64,000 nucleotides of DNA, from positions 248,001 through 312,000 of the forward strand of contig JAQYWK010000003.1 of assembly GCA_030145055.1 (NCBI GenBank), in the 5' to 3' direction. A program made the position numbers and the translations under genes. Source of the DNA: Desulfovibrio sp. GTDB lineage: Bacteria > Desulfobacterota > Desulfovibrionia > Desulfovibrionales > Desulfovibrionaceae. Positions 34,787 to 43,987 of the stretch are shown one piece after another. A model generated the notes under the pieces. That model did not search any database. It was given only the letters and a program-made list of their open reading frames with translations, and was not told the origin of the DNA. The first letter of the stretch is position 1; every line of letters begins with the position of its first letter.

Positions 34787-36164
34787 TTTACCCACAGGAA
34801 TCCGCACTTACGACCTCGTTGTCGTAGGTGCGGGCCCGGGGGGCTTTGACGCTGCAACAGAGGCGGCCGCACTTGGCATAAAAGTAGCCCTGATCGAAAA
34901 AGATTTACTTGGCGGAACCTGCCTGAATGTGGGCTGTATTCCCACCAAGTTATATCTCGGAGCAACTTCTCCTGTTGAAGACCTTGCTGCGCAGGTTAAA
35001 GCTAAAGTTGCAACTGGTGATATTCAGATAAATTTTGAAGTGCTTTGTACCAAGAAAGACCGCTTTGTTGCTGGAACTCGTAAGGCCATGACACAAAAGC
35101 TGAAAGCTCTAGGGATAGATTTTTATCCAGCTACAGCCAAAATTCTTGAACCTGGCAAAGTGGAAGTTTCCCACCCTGATGAAAAGGCTGTTTTAGAATA
35201 TACAAATCTTGTTCTAGCGACTGGCTCCCACCCTACTGTTTTTCCAGGACTAGAACCTGACAACGAAACAGTTTTAGATAACTCTGGATTTCTTGCATTG
35301 ACTGAAATGCCGGAATCACTCCTCGTTATCGGGGCTGGTTTTATCGGTCTTGAAATGGCGCAGATTGCCCATAGAACAGGAACCAAGATCACAGTAGTTG
35401 ATGCCCTTGACCGCATTGCTGTTTATGAAGATCCCGAAGTGTCCAAAACGCTGCACTCAGTGTTCAAACGACACAAGTGGGATATTAAACTCGGTGTTAA
35501 GGTTAAGTCAGTCACGGCTGAAAACGGCAAAGCAGTTCTACGCACCGAAGACGGCGACGAAATTATTGCAGACAAAGCCCTCATAGCCGTAGGTAGACGC
35601 CCGAATTCAAAGGATCTAGGTCTAGAAAATTGCGGAGCGACTACAGTCGGACCCGGCTTTGTGAACATAAACGAAAATCTTGAAGCGGCCCCGAATGTCT
35701 ACGCCATCGGCGACTTAAACGGGAAAATGTTGCTTGCTCACGCAGCAAGTCATCAGGCTGGTTATGTAGTCCGTAGAATTGCAGGTAAGGACACCTCTCC
35801 TTACACTCACGCACCGATTCCTTCCATCCTTTACGGATCACCGGAAACAATGCGTGTGGGTAAAATGGTCTCCGACCTTGAAGGTGAAGGAGAAGTAAAA
35901 GTTTCCTCATTCAAATTGGTAGCCAATCCGATTGCTCAATCTTACGCTCTAACACAAGGTTTCGTAAAAGTTGTCTGGCTGGATGATAAAGTCGCGGGAA
36001 TAACTGCCGTCGGGCATCATGTTTCAGGATTCACCACCGCAGCAGCAATGATTGTTCAGGAAGCGTGGACAGAGGATGATCTGTATAATATCATTTTCCC
36101 GCATCCGTCCCTAGATGAAGCATTGCTTGGTGCTTTAAAAGCAGAAAGACAATCTCCTAAATAA
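34773..36164 (+). CDS. lpdA: dihydrolipoyl dehydrogenase (L protein)
   Basis: A 463-residue FAD disulfide reductase reoxidising the dihydrolipoyl H protein. DLVVVGAGPGGFDAATEAA binds FAD, GGTCLNVGCIPTK holds the redox pair Cys50/Cys55, LVIGAGFIGLEMA binds NAD and the C-terminal FPHPSLDEAL carries the catalytic His. It overlaps gcvPB by 14 bases and ends the operon before a terminator. No gcvT follows. Confidence 0.94.
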   Translation: MTSNNLPTGIRTYDLVVVGAGPGGFDAATEAAALGIKVALIEKDLLGGTCLNVGCIPTKLYLGATSPVEDLAAQVKAKVATGDIQINFEVLCTKKDRFVAGTRKAMTQKLKALGIDFYPATAKILEPGKVEVSHPDEKAVLEYTNLVLATGSHPTVFPGLEPDNETVLDNSGFLALTEMPESLLVIGAGFIGLEMAQIAHRTGTKITVVDALDRIAVYEDPEVSKTLHSVFKRHKWDIKLGVKVKSVTAENGKAVLRTEDGDEIIADKALIAVGRRPNSKDLGLENCGATTVGPGFVNINENLEAAPNVYAIGDLNGKMLLAHAASHQAGYVVRRIAGKDTSPYTHAPIPSILYGSPETMRVGKMVSDLEGEGEVKVSSFKLVANPIAQSYALTQGFVKVVWLDDKVAGITAVGHHVSGFTTAAAMIVQEAWTEDDLYNIIFPHPSLDEALLGALKAERQSPK

Positions 36165-36209
36165 ATCAACACCAGCGTTGCAGGATACTGCACCAAATGT
36201 TAACTTAGG

Positions 36210-36248
36210 TCCCGTAGAAGAATTTTCTTCTACGGGATTTCTTTTTTC
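36210..36248 (+). terminator. intrinsic terminator of the gcv-lpd operon
   Basis: TCCCGTAGAAGAA (36210-36222) pairs with TTCTTCTACGGGA (36225-36237), with the innermost pairs opening as the loop, followed by TTTCTTTTTT. Confidence 0.9.
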
Positions 36249-36297
36249 CAATGGATTTATTATTTCGCCCCAGCATCCTATAAAATAGGAATATCAT

Positions 36298-37053
36298 TTG
36301 CTAAAATACTTATTCACAGTTCTACTTTTGCTCTCATTCTCACTTGCTATTCCAGCCTTGGCAAAGGACAAAATTTCCTTCGTTACCTTAGATTCGGCGC
36401 CCTATTCATATATGGAGAACGGACAGATCAAAGGACCGGGTCCGATCATTATTAAAGCCATCTGCGCAAAGCTAAATGTTGATTATGAAATAAAGCTTCT
36501 ACCGTGGAGACGTGCCTTAATAACGGTATCCAGGGGACTTGCACAGGCTGTATTTTTTCTCAGCGAAAATGAACAAAGAAAATTGTGGCTTGATTTCAGT
36601 CCACCAATTTTCCAAACAGAATATGGAATATTCGAGTGCAAAACCAACCCTATTAAATATAAAAAAATAGAAGATTTAAAAGGGAAAATGCTTGCAGCCT
36701 TCACCCCGTCGAATGCTCTTAATGAATTAAGAATCATAAATGAACAGCTAGGCGGGCAAATAGAAATAGATATCACCGCCGAAAGCCTTTCACCGTTTAG
36801 AAAACTAAACGTGTGCAGAGTCGATGGAATTTATGCGAACAAGGATGTGGGGATTGCTACCATTCAAAAAGAAAATTTCAATAACATTCAGTACGCAGAT
36901 ACAATCAAAAAGTTAAATTACTCTATAGGCTTTTCTAAAAACCACACTCCTCCGGTATTCGTGAAGGAATTTAATAAGCACCTTACACAGATGAAAAAAT
37001 CAGGTGAGCTTGCAAAAATATTAAAAGAATTTGGAATGAAAGCTGCTGAATGA
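36298..37053 (+). CDS. orphan periplasmic solute-binding protein, family 3 (copy 1)
   Basis: A 251-residue secreted protein: signal peptide ending near PALAKD, then a family-3 (amino-acid-type) binding domain with APYSYMENGQIKGPGPIIIKAI, LLPWRRAL and QRKLWLDFSPPI. The start is a TTG at 36298. It is followed by a related gene, and both end in the same way (MKKSG-L-KIL-E-GM). No permease or ATPase gene is near, so it may serve a distant transporter or act as a sensor. Ligand unknown. Confidence 0.82.
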   Translation: MLKYLFTVLLLLSFSLAIPALAKDKISFVTLDSAPYSYMENGQIKGPGPIIIKAICAKLNVDYEIKLLPWRRALITVSRGLAQAVFFLSENEQRKLWLDFSPPIFQTEYGIFECKTNPIKYKKIEDLKGKMLAAFTPSNALNELRIINEQLGGQIEIDITAESLSPFRKLNVCRVDGIYANKDVGIATIQKENFNNIQYADTIKKLNYSIGFSKNHTPPVFVKEFNKHLTQMKKSGELAKILKEFGMKAAE

Positions 37054-37240
37054 TCGTACTAGCAGTACCCTTCCAATATTCCAACATAATTGATTAATAA
37101 GGCATAATAATTTTTAACAGGATCAATAGAACAAGCCGCTACAAAGCCCTTTCTGCATAATATTTTAGAAACAATATCGAATTAACCTTCTAAGTAGTTC
37201 CAACTAACAACACCACTTTTCGCAAACAAAGGGGGACTCT

Positions 37241-37999
37241 TTGAAAATAAATATATTCATAAGTGCCTGCCTCGTTGTACTATTATCTCACCATCAGCAC
37301 GCATTTGCTGCCGAAAAAATAACCTTTGCCACTCAGGACTTCCCTCCATTTTCATATTTAGAAGAAGGTGAAGTACAAGGACCGGGGACAGAAATTATAA
37401 ACATAATTTGTAATAAGATGGGAACAAATTATGAGATAATCCTTCTCCCATGGAGAAGAGCTCAAGGAATGATCAAACACGGAACTGTACAGGCTCTATT
37501 TTTCATTGGAAAAAATGAACAGAGGGAATCGTGGTTAAAATTCAGCGAACCTATAGTACAGACTGAATATGGTTTTTTTGAGTGCACTACCAGCCCCATT
37601 AATTATAAAGATATATATAGTCTCAGAGGAAAGCGGATAGGAGTATATGGTCCTTCAAATACATCCAATGAGTTAAAAAAAATAGGAAAAAAGCTTCAAC
37701 ACAGGATGACCATTGACGTAACTCCAGACGACATAGCTCCATTCAGAAAACTCTCAAAAGGCAGAGTTGATGCTGTTTATTCTAACAAAGCTGTAGGCTT
37801 TGCCATGATTGAAAAACTCGGATTAGATAACATTCAATTTGCTGGCCAGAATAAAAAGTTGAACTACTACATGGGCTTTTCTAAGCAGTTCGCCCCATCT
37901 GAATTCATAGAGAAATTCAACAATAACCTACGTGAAATGAAAAAATCAGGCGCACTTAAAAAAATACTACAAGAATACGGAATGACTGAAGCTAAATAA
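37241..37999 (+). CDS. orphan periplasmic solute-binding protein, family 3 (copy 2)
   Basis: A 252-residue paralogue of the previous gene product, clearly similar along its whole length (PPFSYLEEGEVQGPG, LLPWRRAQG, QTEYGFFEC, APFRKLSKGRVDAVYSNKAVG). Signal peptide ends near HAFAAEK. Start TTG at 37241 with AGGGGG upstream. The 187-base gap from copy 1 holds nothing recognisable and could carry its own promoter. It converges with the next gene with only 4 bases between stop codons and no terminator. Confidence 0.82.
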   Translation: MKINIFISACLVVLLSHHQHAFAAEKITFATQDFPPFSYLEEGEVQGPGTEIINIICNKMGTNYEIILLPWRRAQGMIKHGTVQALFFIGKNEQRESWLKFSEPIVQTEYGFFECTTSPINYKDIYSLRGKRIGVYGPSNTSNELKKIGKKLQHRMTIDVTPDDIAPFRKLSKGRVDAVYSNKAVGFAMIEKLGLDNIQFAGQNKKLNYYMGFSKQFAPSEFIEKFNNNLREMKKSGALKKILQEYGMTEAK

Positions 38000-38003
38000 T
38001 TAC

Positions 38004-39179
38004 CTAGCTCAAAGCGTACCGCTCAATTTCGTCCAGTTTCAGCAAATAATCTTCAGTATAGAGCGGACCATTCGCAGTGAATTCTGTCACGTTTACACGA
38101 TGTGCCTGACACCATGCGGCGAGAGTTGGATTTTTCCAGATCCGTCCGTATGTCTTAATCATGTGTAAGGTGTTATGACAGACAGGATTTAAATGCGCAG
38201 ACTTCACCAATAACGCGGTATAATCTTTTTCCAGATTACTAAAAAATGATCCAATTGCACGCGCACATGAATAATTCGCGCCGGATGAAAGCATATTCAG
38301 CAATTCATCTTCTTCAAATTTCTCTGGCTGCCACTGTAAAGACCATTCATCAGGAACAACTTCGCTTACAGAGTAGCTGATTTGCCCAGTCTCTTTAAAC
38401 TCTACTATTTTACGGGCAAGAACAGGCCACATGGAACCCACATGCTCAACATCTCTGCTTGCATGAATCCCTTTAATTACATCACCTTCTTCGGCTAATT
38501 TAAATTTCATAAAGGGACAATGCGGTTCAATTCTTTTTTCAGAAGCTGCCCAGATACCGCCAAAAACTCTATCCATATCAAGGACAGTTAAGTTAGAAAC
38601 ATTATTTTCCCAGCGATTGAAAGCTGTACCGCTATATTTATAGGACTCGCCCCACCCTTCGAGATAGGAATATGGATCAGGCCCGAATGCTGGATGATGA
38701 GAAAGTCTGGAGACAACAAGAATAGGAATGGATGGGAATTTATTACGCAGATTTACCAGCATTTCCTCAAAGCGCTTCAAATACGAAGCAGGATTAGTCT
38801 GAATCATTCCAAACCCTGCCATCATCCATTTTTCGAAATCAGGATGATGCTGCCAGACTTTAGGGTCAATAAAAAATATGTAGTTCTGTTCTTTATTAAT
38901 AAAAAGAGGACTACTCTCATGGAACAGATTAATAACTATAGCTTCCGGCTGAGCTTCATTTTGCGAAATCATCTCAAACTGATTGAAAAGAGAGCGGTCA
39001 TGGTAGAAGTCACCAAGCCCGAGCGTCTTATCCTTTTCAAGCAACTCCAGAGGAATATTCCCCGGGGAGCTGTTATATGTAAACGGAGAAGCAAGAACTC
39101 TATAAGTGCATTCATGTCCCGCCTCGCGAACAGCGCGGCTGAGGAAATCCATTTGACAGTTTCCTAAAAAGTAAAGCAT
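38004..39179 (-). CDS. WcbI/SGNH-like hypothetical protein
   Basis: A 391-residue protein beginning YFLGNCQMDFLSRA; the GNCQ motif opens WcbI-type polysaccharide acetyltransferase-like proteins of the SGNH fold. Later parts (AIVINLFHESSP, ILVVSRLSHHPAFGP, NLTVLDMDRVFGG, DVIKGIHASRDVEHVG) fit an SGNH/GDSL-like alpha/beta fold with a late His. The C-terminal 110 residues are unrecognised. There is no signal peptide. A role in sugar or polysaccharide modification is suggested but not shown. ATG at 39179 behind AGGAT; divergent from the metallo-hydrolase gene. Confidence 0.6.
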   Translation of the reverse strand: MLYFLGNCQMDFLSRAVREAGHECTYRVLASPFTYNSSPGNIPLELLEKDKTLGLGDFYHDRSLFNQFEMISQNEAQPEAIVINLFHESSPLFINKEQNYIFFIDPKVWQHHPDFEKWMMAGFGMIQTNPASYLKRFEEMLVNLRNKFPSIPILVVSRLSHHPAFGPDPYSYLEGWGESYKYSGTAFNRWENNVSNLTVLDMDRVFGGIWAASEKRIEPHCPFMKFKLAEEGDVIKGIHASRDVEHVGSMWPVLARKIVEFKETGQISYSVSEVVPDEWSLQWQPEKFEEDELLNMLSSGANYSCARAIGSFFSNLEKDYTALLVKSAHLNPVCHNTLHMIKTYGRIWKNPTLAAWCQAHRVNVTEFTANGPLYTEDYLLKLDEIERYALS

Positions 39180-39270
39180 TGTAAATCCTAGCTAATTGTT
39201 GGGATATTTTTCAAAAATTAATTTGCCTAATCTCACTCTATTGCCGACCAGCAGTCAAGGCTTTGTAAAC

Positions 39271-39894
39271 GTGCCTAATATTATCGTTGAAACATTTGTC
39301 CTCGGCCCTCTTGAGACAAACTGCTATCTGCTTACTTGCGGCCGGGAAGCTGTAGTAATTGACTGCGCTCCTGAACCTTTACCGCTTTTAGAAGCTATAC
39401 ACTCACGCGGTTTAAAAATCACGGCAATATACCTGACTCATATGCATCTAGATCATATCGGCGGAGCAGCCGAATTGCAAAAAATGACTGGCGCACCTGT
39501 ATTTGGAAATATTGATGATAAATATTTAGAAAACGTGTCTTATTTATACGGTGGATCTAAAGAATTCGAACATGTTTTTGATCTTGATATTACAGACCTA
39601 AAAACAGGCAGACAGATGGTCTTCGAACAGCCCATGATGGTGCTCGATACTCCAGGCCATACTCCGGGAGGACTTTCATTCTTTTTCCCCACCATCGGCT
39701 CAGTTTTCGTGGGTGATGTAATATTCATGATATCGGTAGGAAGAACGGACTTCCCCGGTGGAGACAGTGAAAAACTGCTAAATTCCATTCAAAACAGAAT
39801 TTTTATCCTACCGGACGATACTAAAATTTATTCAGGACACGGTCCTATGACCACCGTTGTGCACGAAAAAGAGAACAGCCCTTTTTTCTCGTAA
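39271..39894 (+). CDS. metallo-beta-lactamase-fold hydrolase (glyoxalase II-like)
   Basis: A 207-residue MBL-fold hydrolase. FVLGPLETNCYLL opens the domain, THMHLDHIGG supplies the zinc-binding HxHxDH, DTPGHTPGGL the next His and IYSGHGPMTTV the last. The GTG at 39271 with AAGG upstream matches the N-terminus of relatives; a TTG at 39196 would start in the promoter region of the divergent gene. Glyoxalase II-like thioesterase activity is the family's commonest role; the substrate is unknown. Confidence 0.87.
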   Translation: MPNIIVETFVLGPLETNCYLLTCGREAVVIDCAPEPLPLLEAIHSRGLKITAIYLTHMHLDHIGGAAELQKMTGAPVFGNIDDKYLENVSYLYGGSKEFEHVFDLDITDLKTGRQMVFEQPMMVLDTPGHTPGGLSFFFPTIGSVFVGDVIFMISVGRTDFPGGDSEKLLNSIQNRIFILPDDTKIYSGHGPMTTVVHEKENSPFFS

Positions 39895-39905
39895 CGAACC
39901 CCCAT

Positions 39906-39943
39906 AAAAAAACAGCCCCGCTGGTAAATCCCGCGAGGCTGTT
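39906..39943 (-). terminator. terminator between convergent genes, mainly for the minus strand
   Basis: AACAGCC (39911-39917) pairs with GGCTGTT (39937-39943), with a further CGC/GCG pairing inside, followed on the minus strand by seven T residues. Confidence 0.8.
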
Positions 39944-39966
39944 CGTTTCCGTCAACTTTATAGGAA

Positions 39967-41034
39967 CTAATACTGTAAACCAAGTTCCTTTTTAAGGTGC
40001 GCGAAATCAATATGAGACTCAACAAGCTCAACGCCATGCTTAATTTTAGCAGGTTCGCGTAATTTGTGCCTTGAGAGAACATCTTCCATTTTTTTAGCAA
40101 CGGAAAAAGTATCATCCCTGACGACAATAATAGGCGTGCCCAATACTTCGGAACGAGTCAGAATAATATCATTAGGATAAAGATTTCCAGTCAGCACCAA
40201 GCAAGGACACTCTCCCTCGAGCGCAACCAGTTGAACATCAGATCTATCTCCGCCGACAATAACGGCTGAATTACGATGCTTTCTAAAATGCGTCATGAAA
40301 TTTTCGACCTGCATGGTGCCTATTAAAAAACTTTCCACAGGTTGGTCACTTTTGCTGTGAGCAGAAATTATTTTACCACCGAGATGATCCGCAAGATCAC
40401 AAACCTTAATAGTTCCCATGAGAGGATCTTTAGGAATTACGCCCAAAACCTTAACCCCTTTTCTTTCAAGAAAAGGCTTAATTAAGGACGTAATCTCATC
40501 CATGAAGGTAGGAGGAATATCGTTCAGGATGACCCCGATCATATTATCGCCGAGTGTTTCCTTGAGAACGACAAGATAATCATAATTTAACTCTTTTTGA
40601 AATCTATCTATAACGACACATTTCACATCAAGAGTTTTAACAAGATGAACCCCGTCCACTCCGCAATATTTTCCAGAGTACATGGAACCAGACCCTGCAA
40701 CGAGAGTCAAATCCTTACCCGCACTTATTTTCGCATATGACTCGACGATAGGCGTAACATGGTCCTCAACCTTTCCGTTAAAAGCTGACACCTTGAAATC
40801 GTGAGTAACGACGACAGGAGTAACAACTTTAGCGGGGTTGGATACACCTAGTACCTCTTGAAGAAAGAACGCATCCTCGTCACCTAGTCTGCCATCCACC
40901 TCAACAGGGATAGCTCCAACAGGCTTCATATAGCCAAGACTGACACCTTGTTTTTGAAAATGTAAGCCAAGGCCCATAACGATCATATTCTTACCGGAAT
41001 AGCCGCTAGTAGAGCCTATATATAAACCGGGCAT
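39967..41034 (-). CDS. BioD-like P-loop plus DRTGG domain protein
   Basis: A 355-residue cytosolic protein. Residues 1-210 resemble the dethiobiotin-synthetase-like P-loop fold (GLYIGSTSGYSGKNMIVMGLGL, LGYMKPVGAIP, VILNDIPP), and from about 215 a DRTGG domain follows (GTIKVCDLADHLGGKII ... GGDRSDVQLVALE). This layout is the N-terminal regulatory portion of long phosphotransacetylases without the catalytic domain. The P-loop ends GKN instead of GKT/S, so nucleotide hydrolysis is doubtful. It lies 27 bases downstream of the ADP-forming acyl-CoA ligase gene, so it probably regulates or partners it. Confidence 0.82.
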   Translation of the reverse strand: MPGLYIGSTSGYSGKNMIVMGLGLHFQKQGVSLGYMKPVGAIPVEVDGRLGDEDAFFLQEVLGVSNPAKVVTPVVVTHDFKVSAFNGKVEDHVTPIVESYAKISAGKDLTLVAGSGSMYSGKYCGVDGVHLVKTLDVKCVVIDRFQKELNYDYLVVLKETLGDNMIGVILNDIPPTFMDEITSLIKPFLERKGVKVLGVIPKDPLMGTIKVCDLADHLGGKIISAHSKSDQPVESFLIGTMQVENFMTHFRKHRNSAVIVGGDRSDVQLVALEGECPCLVLTGNLYPNDIILTRSEVLGTPIIVVRDDTFSVAKKMEDVLSRHKLREPAKIKHGVELVESHIDFAHLKKELGLQY

Positions 41035-41061
41035 GAAGGTTACTCCTTAAATTTGAAATTT

Positions 41062-43170
41062 TTAACCGATTGTCATACGCATATTGGCGACAACCGCCCC
41101 ATCAGGTCCCGCAATAATGGGACTGAACTCTGCTTCTTGAATCTCAGGTATATCTGAAGCCATCTGAGAAACCATAAGCAAAATATCTTCTAAAGCACCT
41201 AAATTGACAGCAGTCCCGGCCCTTGCTCCCCGTAAAATAGGATAAGCCGTAATTTCGCGAATCATTTCCTGCGCATCATTTAACGCAAGCGGGGCAAGCC
41301 TTGATGCTACATCTCCTAACATCTCTGCGTGAATACCGCCAAGTGAGAACCGGATAAGCGGCCCAAACTGGGCATCACGGCGAAAAGAAATTTCTACTTC
41401 GTGCGAATCCTTAGGCCCCATCGCCTGAACAAGGCAGCCAGTGATATACGCATCTTTACGTCTGCGCGCGGCACGGGCTGTTATTTGCTGAAATGCGCGT
41501 CTAAGATCTTGCGGCGTATGAATATCCGTAACGACCAAACCAAGATCGTCTTTTCTAGATATCTGCGGAGAAGCCACTTTAAGGACTACGGGATACCCGA
41601 TTCTTTTAGCCGCCTTTGCCGCCTGATTTGAAGTGCGCGCAAGCACCGTTTCCGGCACAGGCAGTTCATAAGCTGAGGCTAAGTGCTGCGCATCCAATTC
41701 AACAAGTTCCATCATGCCGACTCGTCTGGAATTTGCTACAATACTTTTCGCTTTAGCAATATCACGCCTAAAACAAACCTCAATGGGCCAATCTTTATTC
41801 TGCCATCTGTAGCAACAAGCCATCGCATCGAGACTTCTCACTGCTGACTCAGGAAAATCATAACACGGAATTCCTCCATCTCGGAGCAACTTTCTAGCCC
41901 CCTCAACAGAAGCATCTCCCATAAAACATGCTACGATCGGCTTTGTAGAATTCTCAGTCGCGACAAGCAAATCCGCGGCAACTTTTTCCACTTGGTCTAA
42001 AATATTTGCGGCTGGGGTAAGAATAACCAGTACGGAATCAAAAACATCGTCCTCAATTACCGCTCTGATTGTCTTTGCATAAGTTTCCGCATTCGCATCA
42101 CCGATCATATCAATAGGATTGTACAATGCAGCATGCGGTCCCAGAAAATCTTTCATCTTTTCAAGGGTAGCCGAGGACGGGCGCGAAACATTAAGAGTCC
42201 CCTTCTCACACATATCGGCAGCAAGAATCCCTGGACCACCGGAATTTGTAACAATAGCAACGTTCGGTCCTTCCGGCAGTGGCTGACATGAAAAAGCATG
42301 AGCTAGATTGAACATATCTTCAATATCAGTAGCCTGCAAAACACCGGCTTGATTGAACGCTGCGTTGTATGCATCAGTTGAGCCAGTCAACGCACCGGAA
42401 TGAGCTGATGCAGCCCGCGCACCGGCAGCCGTTCCGCCAGCCCTAAGCAAAATCAAAGGCTTCTTACTGGTAGTATCATAAGCGACCCGCAAAAAATCCT
42501 GTCCATCTTTCAAAGTTTCACAATAACCTACGATAACTTTCGTATCTGGATCGGTGGCAAGATAGCTCAGCATTGTAGATTCACTGAGAACTGCCTTATT
42601 TCCAAGACTGATAAACTTTGAAAAACCAACGCCTTCACTATTTGCCCAGTCGAGAGCGGTATTGCAAAGAGCTCCAGATTGAGAAAAGAATGCAATATTG
42701 CCATGCGTGGTATAGTCAGTAGCAAGACTTGCATTCATGAAAACAGAAGAATTCATCAGCCCGAGACAATTGGGTCCCAATATGGCCATCCCGCTATTCT
42801 TTGCGATCTTAGCAAGACGTTGCTCTAGCATATACCCTTCGCGCCCGGTCTCACCGAACCCTTCTGTAGGAACGATCACCGCGTGAACAGGAAGTTCAGC
42901 TAACATTTCCACTGTACCGACAACCTCGGCAGGAGATAGACAAATAATAGCTAAATCGGTAAAACGGGGAATGTCCGAAACAGAAGAAAACGACTTAATT
43001 CCAAGAACTTCTTCACCTTCACCATTGACGGGGAAGATTTTGCCCTTATATCCTGAGGCAAGAAGGTTGGACGTTACAATGTTTCCGGGATTAGCCGGAT
43101 CTGAAGTAGCCCCGATAATGGCTATAGATGCGGGTTCAAAAAGAGCCGCTAATGATGAATAAGATTGCAT
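41062..43170 (-). CDS. ADP-forming acetate/acyl-CoA ligase, fused alpha-beta
   Basis: A 702-residue enzyme that makes ATP from acyl-CoA (or the reverse). The N-terminal CoA-binding Rossmann domain reads SIAIIGATSDPANPGNIV, the ligase domain has the phospho-His segment ASAHSGALTGS (His about 257), and the C-terminal ATP-grasp domain starts near residue 485 (LASAYELPVPETVLA, GYPVVLKVASPQI). Domains are in the order found in fused ACD enzymes; there is no C-terminal acetyltransferase. In sulfate reducers this suits acetate formation with substrate-level ATP gain. It is transcribed before the DRTGG protein. Confidence 0.9.
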   Translation of the reverse strand: MQSYSSLAALFEPASIAIIGATSDPANPGNIVTSNLLASGYKGKIFPVNGEGEEVLGIKSFSSVSDIPRFTDLAIICLSPAEVVGTVEMLAELPVHAVIVPTEGFGETGREGYMLEQRLAKIAKNSGMAILGPNCLGLMNSSVFMNASLATDYTTHGNIAFFSQSGALCNTALDWANSEGVGFSKFISLGNKAVLSESTMLSYLATDPDTKVIVGYCETLKDGQDFLRVAYDTTSKKPLILLRAGGTAAGARAASAHSGALTGSTDAYNAAFNQAGVLQATDIEDMFNLAHAFSCQPLPEGPNVAIVTNSGGPGILAADMCEKGTLNVSRPSSATLEKMKDFLGPHAALYNPIDMIGDANAETYAKTIRAVIEDDVFDSVLVILTPAANILDQVEKVAADLLVATENSTKPIVACFMGDASVEGARKLLRDGGIPCYDFPESAVRSLDAMACCYRWQNKDWPIEVCFRRDIAKAKSIVANSRRVGMMELVELDAQHLASAYELPVPETVLARTSNQAAKAAKRIGYPVVLKVASPQISRKDDLGLVVTDIHTPQDLRRAFQQITARAARRRKDAYITGCLVQAMGPKDSHEVEISFRRDAQFGPLIRFSLGGIHAEMLGDVASRLAPLALNDAQEMIREITAYPILRGARAGTAVNLGALEDILLMVSQMASDIPEIQEAEFSPIIAGPDGAVVANMRMTIG

Positions 43171-43201
43171 TATTAATATATATAAATTTAAGCAGGGTTT
43201 T

Positions 43202-43921
43202 ATGGAAGAAGAGTTTTTACGCCTACAGCAAGGTATCCACTATCGATTTTCGCAAGTCAAGCATTTAGCTACAGCTTTAACTCATAGTTCGTGGGCAAAT
43301 GAACAGGTTGCCCCCTGCGAAGATAATGAAAGACTTGAATTTCTCGGCGACGCAGTCCTAGAATTATGCGTAACCGAAGAGCTTTTCAAACGATTCCAAG
43401 AGGCTCACGAAGGCCAGCTAACGAAAATTAGATCTAAGCTGGTAAAAGAAAAGAGTCTTTCAACCGTGGCCCTTGAACTGGGCCTTAACAATTTTTTGAA
43501 GCTGGGAAAGGGCGAAGAATCACAGGGCGGCAGAATGCGCTCATCCCTACTAGCTGATACTATGGAAGCGGTAATCGGAGCAGTTTTTCTCGACGGGGGT
43601 TACCCCGAAGCTTGCAAATTAATACTAAATTTATTTGAAGACAAATGGCCTGAAACATTCAAAATCGAAACATCAAAAGATTTTAAAAGTCAATTACAAG
43701 AAGTCACTCAAGAAATATTTAAAGAACGCCCGACATATGTGCTAAGCGGAACCGCAGGCCCTGAGCATGAAAAAGTATTTCAAGTAATTTTAAATTTGCC
43801 GACTGGAAAAATTTTTGAGGCGGAAGGAACAAGTCTAAAAAAAGCGGAGCAAACTGCGGCTGCGACAGCAATTGCTTATTTGAATTCCAAATATCCCGAC
43901 GAATGTGATCCAAAAGGCTAA
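43202..43921 (+). CDS. rnc: ribonuclease III
   Basis: A 239-residue double-strand-specific endoribonuclease. The catalytic signature is ERLEFLGDAVLELCV near residues 42-56, with the second acidic cluster in DTMEAVIGAVFLDGG. The C-terminal dsRNA-binding domain begins near DFKSQLQEVTQEIF and ends KKAEQTAAATAIAYL. It is divergent from the acyl-CoA ligase gene with only 31 bases between, so their promoters overlap or lie inside the genes. Confidence 0.96.
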   Translation: MEEEFLRLQQGIHYRFSQVKHLATALTHSSWANEQVAPCEDNERLEFLGDAVLELCVTEELFKRFQEAHEGQLTKIRSKLVKEKSLSTVALELGLNNFLKLGKGEESQGGRMRSSLLADTMEAVIGAVFLDGGYPEACKLILNLFEDKWPETFKIETSKDFKSQLQEVTQEIFKERPTYVLSGTAGPEHEKVFQVILNLPTGKIFEAEGTSLKKAEQTAAATAIAYLNSKYPDECDPKG

Positions 43922-43960
43922 GGACCGGGAGGTGGTGATCAGCCATCCTCCGCAGTCCTT
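43920..43960. terminator. hairpin between convergent rnc and flagellin genes
   Basis: AAGGAC...GTCCTT and GGAGGTGG...CCATCCTCC form a long, interrupted stem. The T-run is poor on both strands, so termination is plausible but not certain. Confidence 0.55.
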
Positions 43961-43987
43961 AATCGTCACCCAATATGTCAAGCGGAC

